The notes below the pieces were generated by a model. It did not search any database. It worked only from the letters and a program-made list of their open reading frames with translations, and had not been told where the DNA came from. The position numbers and the translations under genes were made by a program. From Macquaria australasica (Eukaryota; Chordata; Actinopteri; Centrarchiformes; Percichthyidae), in assembly GCA_005408345.1 (NCBI GenBank), contig SEMN01000018.1, forward strand, positions 62,001 to 126,000: DNA of 64,000 nucleotides, given 5' to 3'. Shown in pieces: positions 48,990 to 62,899 of this stretch (position 1 is the first letter of the stretch; the number at the start of each line of letters is the position of its first letter).

Positions 48990-51900
48990 CTACATCTTGG
49001 TCTCGCTGTCAGCAGGCCTCTCGTTCTCATACTCATTCTCCTGGCAGATGAGCTGGTACGGCTTCTTGTCTGCCTCCTCCACCACTGAGTTGCCCACCTC
49101 GGGATCCTTGATCTGCAGCTCGTGGCGAGACAGGTGTTCCACTATACCTGCACCAATGGAGTCTCCGAGGACATTAGTGGTGGTGCGCAATCGGTCCCTG
49201 AGGAAAGACAGAGAACAGGTGAGGACAGGAGGTAGGAAGTGGAAAGAGAAGACAAGACACGACAAGATGAAACAGGATAAGAGAAGACAAGAGAAGACAC
49301 AAGAAGACAGGACAAAACAAGACAAGAATAAAAGACTAAAGTGGACATGAGTATGAAATATTTAACAATTCCATTGGAGACATTGTAAATTAAATCCACA
49401 CGGAGTGTCTGTAAATGTGTGTACATAAAAAATATCATTAGAAAACTGAAGGCATAGTTTTAATCGCTCCAGGCAATCTTCAAACTACATGAAACACAGC
49501 CAGTAGATAGGAGGAAGTGAGGCTTTGCACTGGGATTGGCTGCCGACTGAATAAAAACCAGATGGATTGAGGGACATGGAAAGTGAAGGGAGTGTCTCTG
49601 GAAGCTGTCCTGTAATCCACTCAAGTGTGTACGGCACACCAATTTGATTCCTTTTAACCCCCTAAAATCCCCCTGGGTGGAACTTGATTGAATTCATATA
49701 CACTATGCTTTATTTCCTCATGATTAAACCTACTTCATTCCTCTCTAAAACCAGCATTTTTGTACAACGTGTTGCTGCTACTTGAGGAAACATCTTGACT
49801 AGATCATGTTTTTTACTGACTTTCACACTTAAAGTGAATAGTTTTTTGAGATGTCATATATAGCCAATACTTACAGGAACCAATCAACGGCAATGATGAG
49901 TGTGATGTCATCAGTGGGCAGGCCTACAGACGTTAGCACTATCACCATGGTGACCAGTCCTGCCTGAGGGATTCCAGCTGCTCCAATACTGGCTGCTGTG
50001 GCTGTGATACTGATGGGGGAAAAGTGCAAAAAAAAAAAAGGCAGATGGAGAGAAATTTGAATTGACTAAAAAGCCTTCATTGCAGTGCAACTGGGACAGA
50101 CATGTCCCAGTATTGAACTCTCAATCATTCCTTGGTAATAGCATTGATGAGGGTCACTTAGATTCATTTCCTTGGCTGAAATACTATCCATAATCTGTCC
50201 CTGGTCAAATACAGAGACTGGTGGTTAGAAAGTTATTAAAGCTGTAATCTGTGGTTTTGAGGCTTGGAGATGCTTCACTTGGATTAAGTAGTATTTCTCG
50301 CCATAATGAAAAACAAATGCAATAGAAATATTCTCTTGTACATCCAAAACAGAGTCAACTCCCAGAGCAGACAAGAATTACTGAATCAAAAATATTTCTG
50401 GGTCCTTTTAAATTATTGAATGAATGATAGTGTGTGCAAGTGTACTGCATATCACATACCTGATGGTGAGAATCTGTCCGAAGTTAAGGTCATAATCATT
50501 GACCTGAGCAATAAAGATGGCCGCCAGGGCTTCATACAGAGCTGTGCCGTCCATGTTTATGGTGGCGCCGACAGGGAGCACGAAACGGGTCACACGCTTG
50601 TCCACCTTGTTGTTTTCCTCCAGACATTTAAAAGTGATGGGCAACGTGGCAGAACTGAGAGAGGATAGAGAGAGAGAGGGAGGTTGACAGGAAGAGAGAG
50701 AGTGAGAAAAAACAGCAAAACAGAAAGAGAGGGATAAATCAACCCAGTGCAACAATTGCATTTTTGAAATATGCACAATATCCAGATTTTAAATAAATGC
50801 AAGTTTGATCTGAATAAACCATTACTGGGACATAATTGCAGCATTTGGGGGGCAATTGGGGGACATTGTTACTGTAGTTTGTTGGTTTGCACTGTGCTGG
50901 TTGCAATAAGGATTACTATCCTTTTGTCTTAGTATTTATCTAGTCAGTTTTATTGTATGTAATAAAAATGATTATATGTGAAACTGCACTTTCATTTCAC
51001 TCATTGTACTTTATTTAATAAGTACAACTAGAATCTTACCTTCAGGTTACTGTGTTTTACTCCTTTAATCTTATTGTACTGTATTTTAATCATCCTTTGT
51101 ACGTGTTTATAATCTTTTGTGCCTGTTTCTTTTTTTTCCTCATATCTGTTTCTCAGGCAGTGAAGCATAGTATTGTATGCGAGAGAATGATTATAATTTG
51201 TACCTTGACCTTTCTTGACTGTCTGTGAGATTTTGAGTTGGAAAACTTCCAAAACCTCCAATAGCATACCTAGAGGATGTTCCCAGGGCAGTGATGAGTG
51301 CCTGCAACAGCCCAGCGATGAAAACGAAGGGGTTCTTCCTGGTGATGACGAAGTAGAGTGTTGGCAGGACAACGATGGCGTGGATGAGCAGGCCGCAAAT
51401 GACTGTAATTGTGTACATTCCCAGCTGGCCACCCATGTTTGAAATGTCATCCATCTCCACGATCTTACCAGCAATCAGGAACAGGATACCGATGGGGGCA
51501 TACCTGAGGATCGATGAATGTTATTGAGAATTTGTAACTGAAAGATCCAATGCTTCCCTCTGCATTAACTCTGTCCATCCATCCATCCATCCCTCCTTGT
51601 ACTTACCACATGATAATGGCGACCAGCCTCATGATGGCTTCATTGAGACAGTCGAAGAAGTCCTTGAGGGGCTGTCCCTGTTCCCTCATGCTCCCGATGA
51701 TCAGACCGAAGCACATGGAGAACACCACCAGGCCGAGAGCGTTGACTCCATTAACTGATCCTGGCACTGGGATCATCTCCTCCTGGGTTATCTCCTGGCT
51801 ACCATTGAGTGTGAATATCGAGTCATTCACTGACATCTTCACATGGACTACTCTCTTGGCATACTGCGTCTTGAACTGGGTTTTAAAAAAGAAAGAGGAC

Positions 51901-54900
51901 AGGTTAGATAGTGATTAATCCCTGGAGCAATAACATTTTATAAATACTTCCATTCAAGAATAACTTTTGAGATTCAGGGTCATTGAAGATTCTACCAAAT
52001 AGCTTGTTGAATGTTGAAGAAGAAAAACGTGTCTCCAAAAGATTTCCAGGATAACATGTTGAATTTCAATTCTTTACAATTAAATGTACAAATGGATCAA
52101 GTTTAGTGTGAAGGGGATAAATGTTTGACATAACATTTCAGAATGCAGTTATTTGTTTGTGCTTTCAAGTTCCTGTATTACCATCTGCTACACACAATTT
52201 CACAAGCCCACCAGAGTACCTCCATCTGCCTAAAATGTCTTGGAATGAGAAAGTGAAAGTGGCACTGAGACAAGGTTACCAACTCGGCTGTCTCAGGTGT
52301 AAGCATAGGCAACTAAGAATGATTGGATCATTAGATGCCCATGGAAAAACTCCTATCCCTGTCTGAAATGATTAACCCCCTTTTTGCAGTCTTCATGTTG
52401 GAACTATGAGCAGAGATTTAGATAACCAGTTAACAGAAATTACATCTGATGTGTTGTTATATAGATGTAAATTAAAAAGATATAAATTTAGATTTAATTC
52501 CTGATTGTATGAAATTCATTTCCAGTGTAACAGAGCTCTCTAGTAAGAAGCTGTCCACAGGAATGACAATGGCAATATGAACATATTAAAAAAAATTAGA
52601 AACCTTGTACTGGAGAGGCTTTAAACAATGCTACATGTCCACTCAGGTACTGATGATGATGTGCCAGAAACATTTCACATAACTGCAGGACAAGGAAAGA
52701 GGGGTGTGGTAGGAGTTTTACCTGTTTGGTGCAAGCCTCCACAAGGTTAGGTGGAAACATGTTTCTATAAAACACAACAAAAGAGGTACATTTTTGTTAG
52801 AGTTAACAAATTATTTACAAATTAGAAATGCACATTGCTAAAAAAAATTTAAAAAAATAAAACCAAACTAAAATATTAGGGCCGTTGTCTGATATTGATT
52901 TGTATTCTTCAAACCTTCACATGTCAAGGAACTTAAAAATCCTTCTCCCAGTTTGAGCACCCCCATCTAAGTGGTCAGTATGAAAAGGGGGCAACAAATA
53001 AGGGATTATGACTTTTAATTTTTGTTGACAGAATCAGTGTAGTGGAGTGCTCTTGTGAGTGTTTTTGGTTGTTCAGGGTGGATAAATGTGTAGGTGCGTA
53101 GTTACCTGATAAGATCCAGGAAGGCATCAGCAGGGCTGACCTGCTCTATCTGCTGCTGCTTGGTGAACTCATCCTTTGATCCTTTTCCAGGGTGAATGAT
53201 GAGCACCATGACGATACCGATGAACACAGCAATGACGGTAGTGGTGGTATAGTAGACCACTGCCCTCATACCCATTTTACCAGAAGCACGGCTGTCCAGA
53301 GCGGCCATACCTGAAAAGGACACATCATGTAAATTAATGTATATAGGGTTCATCCTCCAAAGAGTTTCTTAAATAAGTATTTGTCCACAGGTACATGCAC
53401 TCTTACTCGCATTAGCAGAAGCTTGGAGAGACTTTGATGCTGTAGGAATTCCATATAGTTCCTGTAGAGGGAGCAGCAGTGCTATAAGCAGCTCCATGTG
53501 GCATCAGGTAAATTAGTCCCATTACCAGTCACTGAGCAGTGTATGATGGATGTATTAATTCATTAATTCTTTCACCAATTGTCTTTACAATTACACACAA
53601 TTGGCTTTCAGTAACATGCACTAGAACATTTTGCTAAACAAAATAACAAAAAATCAAATGTTGCCTACATATAGCATCAAGAGAGTGAGGGCATATTTCA
53701 AATAGAGATTTAAATGAATAAAAAATATGTTTTCACATCTTTGTTGTTGTTTATATGGAGAAAAAAAACATCCCTATCATCTTTGGTCACACTGCCCCAT
53801 GACCTTAGAGTTTGCATAGATGTGTCACTAGCTTCCGTCCCTATGAGCATTTACAGGTTGCCTGGGAAAAAGTGCCATAATTATTGGTGGAACACACCCA
53901 TCTGGATTATCTGCCTAACTATCTGTGACAACAAAGAGCGGCAAGAAACACGATCTGACTCTAACCTTTACTGGTGGAAAAACAAACCATCTACTGTACA
54001 GCATCCATGAGCAGATCTACTATAAAAATCTGTTTACATACTGTATATTCATATAACGATCATATTATTCTAAATTATAGCTGCAGGGGCAAACAGTTTC
54101 ACCCCAAAGTAGAGCTGGCATAATTCAAAACACTGTCTTTTATTTGATCATACGACAGTGCAATATGTCCCCAAGTGTGACATTAGAGCAGACAGACTAC
54201 AGACTATACAAAGAGCAGGCAGACATGTCAGTTACAGATCAGAACAGCCTGACCTGAATATTTGTGTCATGTAGAAAAAATACAACAAATATGTAGGCCT
54301 ATATGTATTCTGAGATGAAAACTATGTACTGTGAGGCATATCAAGCTAAAGCCAAAGCACAGAAAGTAACTGATAAAATACAACACAGAGCGATGTTTTA
54401 TACAGAAAAAATGTGTTCCAGCATGATTCAGAAGAAACTGTTGATGATCAAGTTACAAATAAATACTTTGCTTCGTGCTATGTCGGGTAATCTTTGCATT
54501 CCTGCAAGGAAGGTTGGATACTATCTAATTATACATAACCTAAAATATGTGATGAGTTTTATTTTTACAGGCCAGCTGAAAAGCCACACATCAATTTCAG
54601 GATGCACGAGAAATAGTTTTAAGAATTGATAAACCACTGCTGGAGAAAGAACTGCTAGAGCCTGGGGGCTAAACCGTCCTCCGCAGCTCTAATAGCATTA
54701 AATAGACTTTGTAGGGATACTGGTGGTAAAAAGGAAATACAGCCATTCTGGAAACAGGCAAGCTGGAAACAGACAGGCTGCCTCAATAGGCACGACAGTG
54801 GCGTTGTATTTTCAAAGTGTCAGGTCCTGTTATGGCCATTATCTTCATTCAAAGCCGTACAAGGCAAAGCAGGCTTTGTGTGACGGGAGATGTATGTGTT

Positions 54901-54936
54901 CCTTTCATATGTGGCACCTTGACACCGTGTATAACA

Positions 54937-54980
<44 letters not shown>

Positions 54981-57900
54981 CCCTGCTCTGGCCCTCTGTT
55001 CCTCTTGTCTCAACATGCCCAGGGCTTAAGCTTTTATCCAGTTATTTTTGATCCTCTTCCTCCACTCTTCATCCTCCCTCATTCTCTTCTCCCAGATTCT
55101 TCACCTCCCCCCCCCCCCCCCCATCACCACCTCTTTTTTCAGGGTGCCCCCAGTACCCCTCCCTTGCTCTTCCTCCTCTCCCACCCCCACATCTTACCTC
55201 CTTCCTCTCTTTTTCTTGCACTCTGATCTTATTGCTGCAATCCTCTTTCATTGCCACCTCTTTTCCTCCCAAACCCTCCCCACCACCCACCCACTGCTCC
55301 CCTCCTACTCCCTTTCTGACAGCCCTGGGAAAACTTGTTGACTTAGGGTTAGGGGCCTGTCAGCCCTGCACGCACACAATGATCCCCAGCCTGTTGTCCA
55401 GGCAACAACGGACGCAGCCTCACCAATTCCATCCTTTCAAAAGAACGAAAGAACCAAGATTGAAGGAGAGCGGGGAGAATGACTTTCTTTCTCATATGGG
55501 GAATGTTCATCAAACACAAAAGTAGGTCTACTTTAGGGTGGGGGGGAGTTGAAGCGCAGGGCATAGCAACTGCAAGAGGTCGGTCCAGAGGGCAATTAAC
55601 ATCCACTGATGCTGGGCGAAGATTGACTCCACAGTTCTAGCAAGACTTTACCTCAAGTGCTGCAGTCAGAAAATATCACTACAGTCTATGAAGTTTAAAG
55701 GTTTGGAGCTGAATAGATTTTACAGAAAAGTAGTCTGTTTTGATAATCGATTTTCATTGGTTCCAGCCTCTCAAACGTGTTGATTTGCTGCTTCTCTTTG
55801 TCTTATATGAAAATATACTGAACAAAACCATAGTAGCAAGAGCAAATTTCTTTTCGCTGCAGTACTTGTTGACTGACTGACCCTTAAATGTTATTCAAAT
55901 CCATTATTTCTCAATCAGTACATTTACATGCACTCAAGAAACCAGGTTAAAGAAATCAGGTTATGCAGTACAATGCATTTATTATGTCAAATTTTTGAGG
56001 TTTTTGGCAATCATAGTCAAGCTCCTTATAAATCAACAGTAATGAAAATGTCTGGCAAACTCTGAGAAAACAAAGTATGCTTGAAGTTTAAGTGGATGGG
56101 AGATCTTTTAGCACAGACATTTATTTTGACTGTAGGTTCCTAGAACAAGCCTTTCATGTTTAGATGAGTGTCATTAAAATTGAAATTCAGTTGGAGAGCG
56201 GCTCTACCTTTTTATACATTTTCTCACTGTCAGGATATTGTTAACATCCTGTAGTTTGTGCTAAAACAAGCACAAGACAGTGCTTTACTGGACTCATGAT
56301 GATTTCGGGGTCATTCTTCGTGAGGTGCAGAGGTGGTCCAGTCTTGACATGCTCGCACTTTATTTTAATATTTCCCTCTTCCAAAGACTTTATATTTCTA
56401 CTCCACTACATTTCAGGGAACAATGGTATTTTACACCACTCTAATTTCTTTCTCTGAGATTTCTAAGATTTCTCTAAAGGCTATGCTTAATTTTAAATTC
56501 TGACACGTTTACATGTGAAAGTTTTACATGTAAAAACAATGAAAGTTTTGCATGCAGTACATATAGTACAATCTTAATATATTAGAATATATACTATATA
56601 GTAATTTAACACGGCAGGGGATCATTCTACTGAGGGAGAACTTTACATTTTACAACCAGCTACTTACATATTAAATTCTGAATCCATGAGTTGACATTTA
56701 TTTCTACCTTTTTGTTGCTACCTTTATGTAACAAACTAACAAATAATCTGTCCAGTTATTTACTATAACGCCCACCTTCATCCTCCTTTCCATGTTTTTC
56801 CGGTCTTTACTCCTTGTCCTGGTCTTCCCCTTGACTCCCTCCCCCTCCTACAGTCAAGGCCCCCTTCAAGCGACCTCCTCCTGTAATCATCCTCCTTTTC
56901 CTCTTTTTACTGCCCACATCCCCTCTTCCTGTCCAGCCCCTTCTTGGCTCTGCAAATACTCTGTGGTGGACTCTCAGCTCTCTTAATGAAATACCTGAAG
57001 ACAATATGGATTTGTGTGAGTGAGTGAGAACATGTGAAAGAGAGATATAGAAAGATATGTGGTTATGGGTGAAGAAGATCACTGAGGACTCTGCGGTTAC
57101 CTGCTCTCTCTCTCTTTCTCACTCTCTCACTGAATCACAGGAGCCAGTTTCTCATAATCCCTTGATCCTTGGTTCTCCTGCCTGTCTGTAGTTTTGCTTT
57201 CCTTCATTTCCTCCCTTCCAGGGCCCCTCTGAACTTTGCTCTAACTTTCTGATTCCCAATTTAACCTCACTTTTAGACAGGATCAAATTTTAGAGGCAAG
57301 TCCTTTCAACTGGGACAGAACATTTAATATAGAGGCACAATTCAGCCTTGTGCCAGTTTGCACAGGGGCCATGTGTTTGCAGAAGAGAAGTCATAAGAGC
57401 TCTGATGCTCTTATCCTATAAAACATGTTACAGTATTTTCAAAGTCGTGCTAAAAGTCATGTAAGTAAAGCAATCACTGCTTTAGAAATGGAGCTTACTG
57501 CAATTACATTTAGGCTGTAGGACATTGGTTCTTAAAGAAAAGTTGGTGAATCCAGCCTATGCTATGGGGATAGAAATACAGATAAACGTACAGCTGAAGT
57601 CTGTCAAAATGCTCTTCAAGATCAAGAAAAGGTGTTGTCCTCTAAAGTAACCTTTCATCTGATGTCAGTTTCAGCAGAAATCTGAAAAACTGTGGAAGAA
57701 AAAAGTGACTTCGGATAACATACTGTGAGTTAAACTTTTTGTCTACAGCAGTGTTGCAGGTTTTCAAAAATGTTGTTACGTAACATATCGGCCCAAAAAC
57801 GTATGTAATAACTTTTTGCTCCATGTGAGCAAAGCAAATCTAATAATCTATGGATTCCCCTGTTTTATCAAAATTGCTTTGAGACAGTGAGTTGTAGTGT

Positions 57901-60900
57901 GTCAGCATGTGCATGTGGGCCAGTGTGTGTGTCCACACAATGTGCAGGTGTGTGTATGTTTGTGTGTTTTGGTGAAACTGTTACTTTTCACAGCCACAGT
58001 CATAAAAAAGGTTTTGTTGTTGTTGTTGTTGCTGTGACCTCTGACCTCAATCTGCTCCTCTATTAAATTCCCAACAGACTGCTGATGACAGCTCCATAGG
58101 ATCTGTAAATGCATAGTGTTATAGACTGGTTTTGTCTGCTAAATCAGCAAAATCCAGATACTGCAGGACATTTCGTTCCGGACCTCTGACCTTGAATAAA
58201 AAGCAGATGCAGACCTTTGAGTAATAAGTTTGAGAACCCCTGTACTGTATTGTCATATATTATTATGTTATTGTTTATTTAACAAGATAGTCTCACTGTG
58301 AGCTACAACGGTGAAGCTTTATAGATGAATATCATGAGATGTGTATCCTTTCTTGCCAATAAGGAAGTCCACCCAACTTACACACTGTGATAGAGTGGGC
58401 TTAAGAGCAGGTTTAACAGTAAAGATGTGGATGAGTTTCAATTCTATACAGAAACAGGATTTAATTCTTTTATGGGTCTGGAACGATAATCTACTATTGA
58501 GCCAGGTCGAAGTATTTGCTGCTATTGTGTTTTATTCTTGGTAGTGTCAGGCTACCTTTCTGACAGTGCAAACTGGTGCTGTTGTACAAAAAATGATATA
58601 AATATAAGGTATGTTATTGTTTGCAGCGTAAACTTTCCAAATCAAGCTGAATAACTGAATTACTATTCAATGATAACAGAAAATAAACAAATAAAAACAT
58701 GATATTCAAGTCTCTTTCTGGAGGATGGGAAAAACAACATTTAAAAGTGGCAGCAGTAATGTATAGTGTGTTATTTGTAGTAATATAGTAGTTGACTTTT
58801 TCTAGTCTAATGACAAGTTCATAGCAGATAACGTTGCATCTGATGACGTGGATAAGGGCACATACACACACATAAGAAAGGAGCCGTGCGACAGATGACT
58901 TGTCTACAGAACAGCACTCTTTGTTGGTTTCCACATGTAGCTGTGGTCATGTGACATGATGTCAGGGGACGCTGCTGTTACGCAAGGCTGCAGCACAAAG
59001 CAGGTTGTTATCGGACAGCGTGTCTCCGTCATCCCTTCAGGAGACTGGCTTCTTGCTCTGTCAATCACTGCTCAGAGACTGGACATTTGGTCTCAGTATA
59101 TCCCACCTACATTTATCAGTCAGTGCTGCTGTTTTCGCAAAACTCACATGTTCCGTAACTCTATGTACACTTCCATAACAAGTAGGGGCTCAGCTTAGTA
59201 ACAAGCCTACAGGCCTTTGCCTCTGGCAGAAAACCTCCCTGCGTGTCTGACTGGGTTTATGAACCATATCAGCAGTGACGAATTAGCTCATCCCTGGATT
59301 AGAAGTGAATACCTCAGCTCCATATGTTTGTGTTTTTCTGAAACACAGGCCCAAATACATGCGAGCTGCAGGAGGCCTACAAGACATACTGAAACCACAA
59401 GGTAATCCAATCCACAAATTCTGAATTGCTTATTCAATTAAACCCACTAAAGTTGGGACTGCTTTGGTCGTGTTGTATCAAACTCAGGACCATTACAGCA
59501 TGGGTCAAGCATGTGATCGAGACCAGAACTGTAAGTTGAAAACATATCTCTCTGTCTCGCTCATGAGGTCATTCCAACCCCGTCCACCACTGGGCCCAAA
59601 ACCAACAAACAGCGTCGGCTGAACAAACAGCTGGCTCACTCTGCCACTCATGAGGTACAAGTTGGTAGGTGGAGCCACAGAACAACAAACAGCACTGTCA
59701 CTGATATGAACCATAAACACATGCTACCTGGAAAACATGTAACTAAGATCTCATTTAAACAGAGTCAGAGAGTGGTCCTACTTGTTCCACATGTGCAAAC
59801 TGATGCTGTGCTGTACCTCCACTTCAGGATAGTAGAGATACAGTATTGTGGGACACAGTAGAGGAAGCTGGATGGGGTTTTATCTGGTGGGGGGCTATTT
59901 CTACAGCGGCTACCATTTTACTGAATGTGAAGTAAGCTGTGTGTGGTGACTAAGTTGTTTGATATAAATTTAGAACAAAACAATGTCACACAGGCTTGAA
60001 CCGTAAGTGTTATAGATATCTGAGGTACATTTGAACTAAAAATAGCCAATGACAACTGAACACAACAACCATATAGGAGTGCTGTGTGTAAGCCTTGGGT
60101 GTGTGCAACATTTTCACTTTTTCTTTGTTATTTATCGGTGACTGAAAAGATAAGGTTTAGCAAGAATAGCATTATGTCGAAATCTTGCTGTGTTACAGTT
60201 CAAGGAATAAGAGAGTAAGAGGTGAATAAACTAATTAAGTGAAGAAAACTCTGTACATTTTGATGGGAGATGCATCAAAATGTACAGACTATGTCCTGAT
60301 GGCACTAAAGTGGCCTGACGTCCATACCTGTGATGAGACTGGAAACCAGCAGGGGCAGCACGAGCATCTGAAGCATTCTCATCAGCAGTTCTCCAGGGAA
60401 GGAGAAGAACTTGATTTCACGGTAAGACATGTTATAGGGCCGCAGAGCAAATCCCAGGATTATGCCTGCAGAGAGTATCAGACGTGGAAGAAAGTCAAAA
60501 CTTTGTTAGAACATTTCAAATCTTTTGTGTTAACATGACTGGACCTTAAGAGAGTCATGTGTTTGATACCTGTGGCTAGATATAATCACATTACTGCAAA
60601 ATGTGACATGCTTATGAATGGATATCAACACCATAATAATACTGATAAGTCCCAAAATAACAGCTGAAAGCTGAAACATCATCTTTTTATCACTGACTGC
60701 CTTGCAGCCTCACCTCCTGAGTAAGAAAATTAGTTGCGTTTACTGACATTTTCACATTTAAAATACAGTGGAATCATGCCTTACGAATGATGTAGGAGAG
60801 ATAGGGATTTACTGATAAAGGTAAAAGCAGGTTATGACATGATCATTGCTGGGAATACTTGTATTGTACAATGATACTCATGAGACAGCATTTGCTGGTA

Positions 60901-61795
60901 TTTTGACTGGGGAGTAAGATTCTTCAAAGTAATGACTAATGACTAACTAATGATTGTTCAGTGACTGTCTCTTCTGCTGATGTCATTTTCTAAACTTGAT
61001 TTTCTTGTGAAAATGTGTGCAGAAGTCATTTTCTTCAGCGTCAGAGAAGTCTATACCAAACAAGCAGTTTGTCAACTGCAGTACTAATCCAACAACAGGC
61101 CCAGGTGGCTGACCTAGCAGCCTGAAGTAAAGAATACCCTGAGTTTAACAATCAATCAAATGTGTTTGTCCTGGCATGGTGGTGTAATTCGAGCAGGGCT
61201 GCAGATGTGCAGGAGGTGGGTGGGCCTGGCTCACTTCCTACCGAGTAAGATTCAAAGGTTAATGGCAACAAGTCAAAGGTCAGCTACAGGGTCAGATAAA
61301 GGCCAGTCTGCTAAGTTCATCTGAGTTCCCTCTATTCTCTCATCCGGTGAGTTTGTTTCAATTCTTTTCCTTCTTCCGTCCTGCTACAGGGGCGTTCGTC
61401 ACACAAGATTGATGGATTGTTGGGGTGATGCAGAAAATCTGGTGGCTTCTTCTTTACAAGTTTGAATAGAGGAGGGGTGATGTGGTGATAGATGGAGAGA
61501 AGAGGAGATTATAGGAACAAAGTTTCTTCCTATAAACTCCAGTTTTAAATCAACTAAATTACCAACAGAGTTCTGTGTTTGAGCAGTGTCTTAACAAAGT
61601 TTCCCACTTACCAATAATGACAGCAGCGACAGTAAAGATCACAAAGGCATTTCTTATGAAGAATCCTTTCACATCATCCTTCGAGATGTTCTCCACTCTC
61701 TTCTTGGCCAGCAGCGATCTGGACTGGATCCCGGCTCGGATCTGGTGGAGACCACTCCGGGTCCTCTGTGGGTTCTCCCCATTGCTCTGAGTCAT
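48990..61795 (-). CDS. slc1a3: Excitatory amino acid transporter 1 (EAAT1/GLAST), complete, 9 coding exons
   Basis: SLC1A3 is the Na+/K+/H+-coupled glutamate/aspartate transporter of glial plasma membrane, clearing synaptic glutamate. Coding exons: 61612-61795, 60328-60465, 53106-53310, 52722-52764, 51607-51875, 51270-51503, 50460-50654, 49875-50009, 48990-49197. Total 1611 nt, 536 residues (human 542). Seen: start MTQSNGENPQ like the EAAT1 start; RNAFVIFTVAAVIIG opening TM1; FPGELLMRMLQMLVLPLL in TM2; extracellular loop with two N-glycosylation sequons (NDS 207-209, NGS 214-216); Ser-rich hairpin TSSSSATLPITF near 355-366; the NMDGT motif at 391-395; hairpin 2 with GLPTDDITLIIAVDW; C terminus SETKM, the PDZ ligand of EAAT1. 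No key residue is missing. The N terminus and SETKM argue for slc1a3 over slc1a2, slc1a1 or slc1a6. Fish have a and b copies; which one is not decidable here. Confidence 0.96.
49215..49335. repeat. Purine-rich GACAAGA minisatellite-like stretch
   Basis: Irregular repetition of GACAAGA/GAAGACA words next to the last slc1a3 coding exon, on its upstream intron side. Read on the gene strand it is pyrimidine-rich and forms an extended acceptor tract. Confidence 0.55.
54941..54980. repeat. GT microsatellite in slc1a3 intron 2
   Basis: A run of about 20 GT units inside the long intron. Confidence 0.95.
55030..55310. repeat. Polypyrimidine stretch with C homopolymer
   Basis: About 280 bases in which the plus strand is nearly all C and T, including a C run at about 55108-55122. 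Long mirror-like purine/pyrimidine tracts of this type can form triplex DNA. It creates a long artificial open frame that is not a gene. Confidence 0.8.
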
Positions 61796-62850
61796 CGCTG
61801 CCAAACTTGAACTCCTCTCAGCTGTGAGGGGAACACCTGACGATTCACTTGTTACCTGTTGCTCTTCTTCCTCTCTGTCTCACCTCTCCTTTGGTTACAA
61901 GTGTCCTGATTTAGAGGGAAGGACATATTGTGAAAGTTAGCATTAGATATGTGAGCACAAAAAACAAAATTATGAAAGGTAGATAACCACTCTGTCACTC
62001 TTTTAGTTTAGTCAGATTTAGTCACACATAGTTTAGTCACTTTAGCATTTTTTGAGTTGTGCTGTGTATCATTGCTCTGCTACACTCTATATAAACTGTC
62101 ACTTAAAACAATATACAACACATACAAAGTGGATTCAATTATAAATGTCTTATTATATATATTTTGATAGATATTGTCCCTCATATGTAGAAAATACACG
62201 TTTTGTCATGTATGTGAAACAGTGTACGTCTTGGGACGCAAGACAAAGTTCAGAAAAATATTCAGGTAATAAACGTGAAATCAATTCAAAAATCAAATCA
62301 AAATCAAAATGTATAGTAATGACAGTAATAATCATGCAACCCCCCCAAAAAATGCATTATAAGAAACTAAAATACTTGAAGTCTTCTGTCAATGAAATGC
62401 TGTGTTTCGTGAGTTAAGAACACATGTGTTGTACCCACAACTGTGAAGGCATGCAGACTTCCTTTACACACTCGAGTAGCTACAACACACGTGTACAGTT
62501 TGGGAGTAACTGATTCACAGATCTCACTCTCACACACATGCAGACACACACACAGATACAGTTACTGGTCAAATGCATTTGCAGACATATTAAATGGTAA
62601 AATACTAAGACAGCAGCTGTTTCTGTACCTTTAGACTTGAGCAATAACTTCCTTTGGAGTAATGTCTCAGTTTTTCAGGGGAAAGTTCTGGTTTAAAGCC
62701 CGATCAGTGTGAGAGGGAGAGAAGAGCTCTTTGGCTGTGAGCTGGTTGGTGTGAGCAACCAGCAATGAAGCGAAAAGAGGAGAGAAAGAGGGGAGGGGAG
62801 GAGGAAGGCAAGGAGGGAGCAGTGGCGGGGATGAGGGAATAAAAGAGCCA
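61796..62850 (-). promoter_or_regulatory. slc1a3: slc1a3 5' UTR exons and candidate promoter
   Basis: The coding first exon appears to extend upstream to an acceptor at 61822-61823. A donor in gene orientation (GTACAG at about 62623-62628) marks a likely noncoding first exon beginning at 62629 and running right. The next 200 bases are strongly purine-rich on the plus strand (GAGGGGAGGAGGAAGG-like). The start site and the exon extent are uncertain. Confidence 0.35.
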
Positions 62851-62899
62851 GTGAGAGAATGGAGGCGGCGCTATAGTAGAAGAAAAAACACAGCGTTAG

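Larger units (their letters stand above)
53311..60327 (-). other. slc1a3: slc1a3 intron 2 (7 kb): simple repeats only
   Basis: The long intron between the exons for TM2 and TM3. It contains a GT tract (54941-54980), a 280-base pyrimidine-rich stretch with a C run (55030-55310), and pieces at 55720-55810 and 56330-56450 that resemble common fish interspersed repeats. I see no exon, RNA gene or transposase in it. Confidence 0.5.

Noticed and set aside
54723..55310. 167-codon plus-strand frame rich in Cys/Val then Pro/Ser
   Set aside because: Generated by the GT microsatellite and the polypyrimidine tract; no codon or splice support.
48990..61795. Assignment to another glutamate transporter (slc1a2, slc1a1 or slc1a6)
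   Set aside because: The N terminus, the short glycosylated loop, the SETKM C terminus and the location next to nipbl all point to slc1a3.
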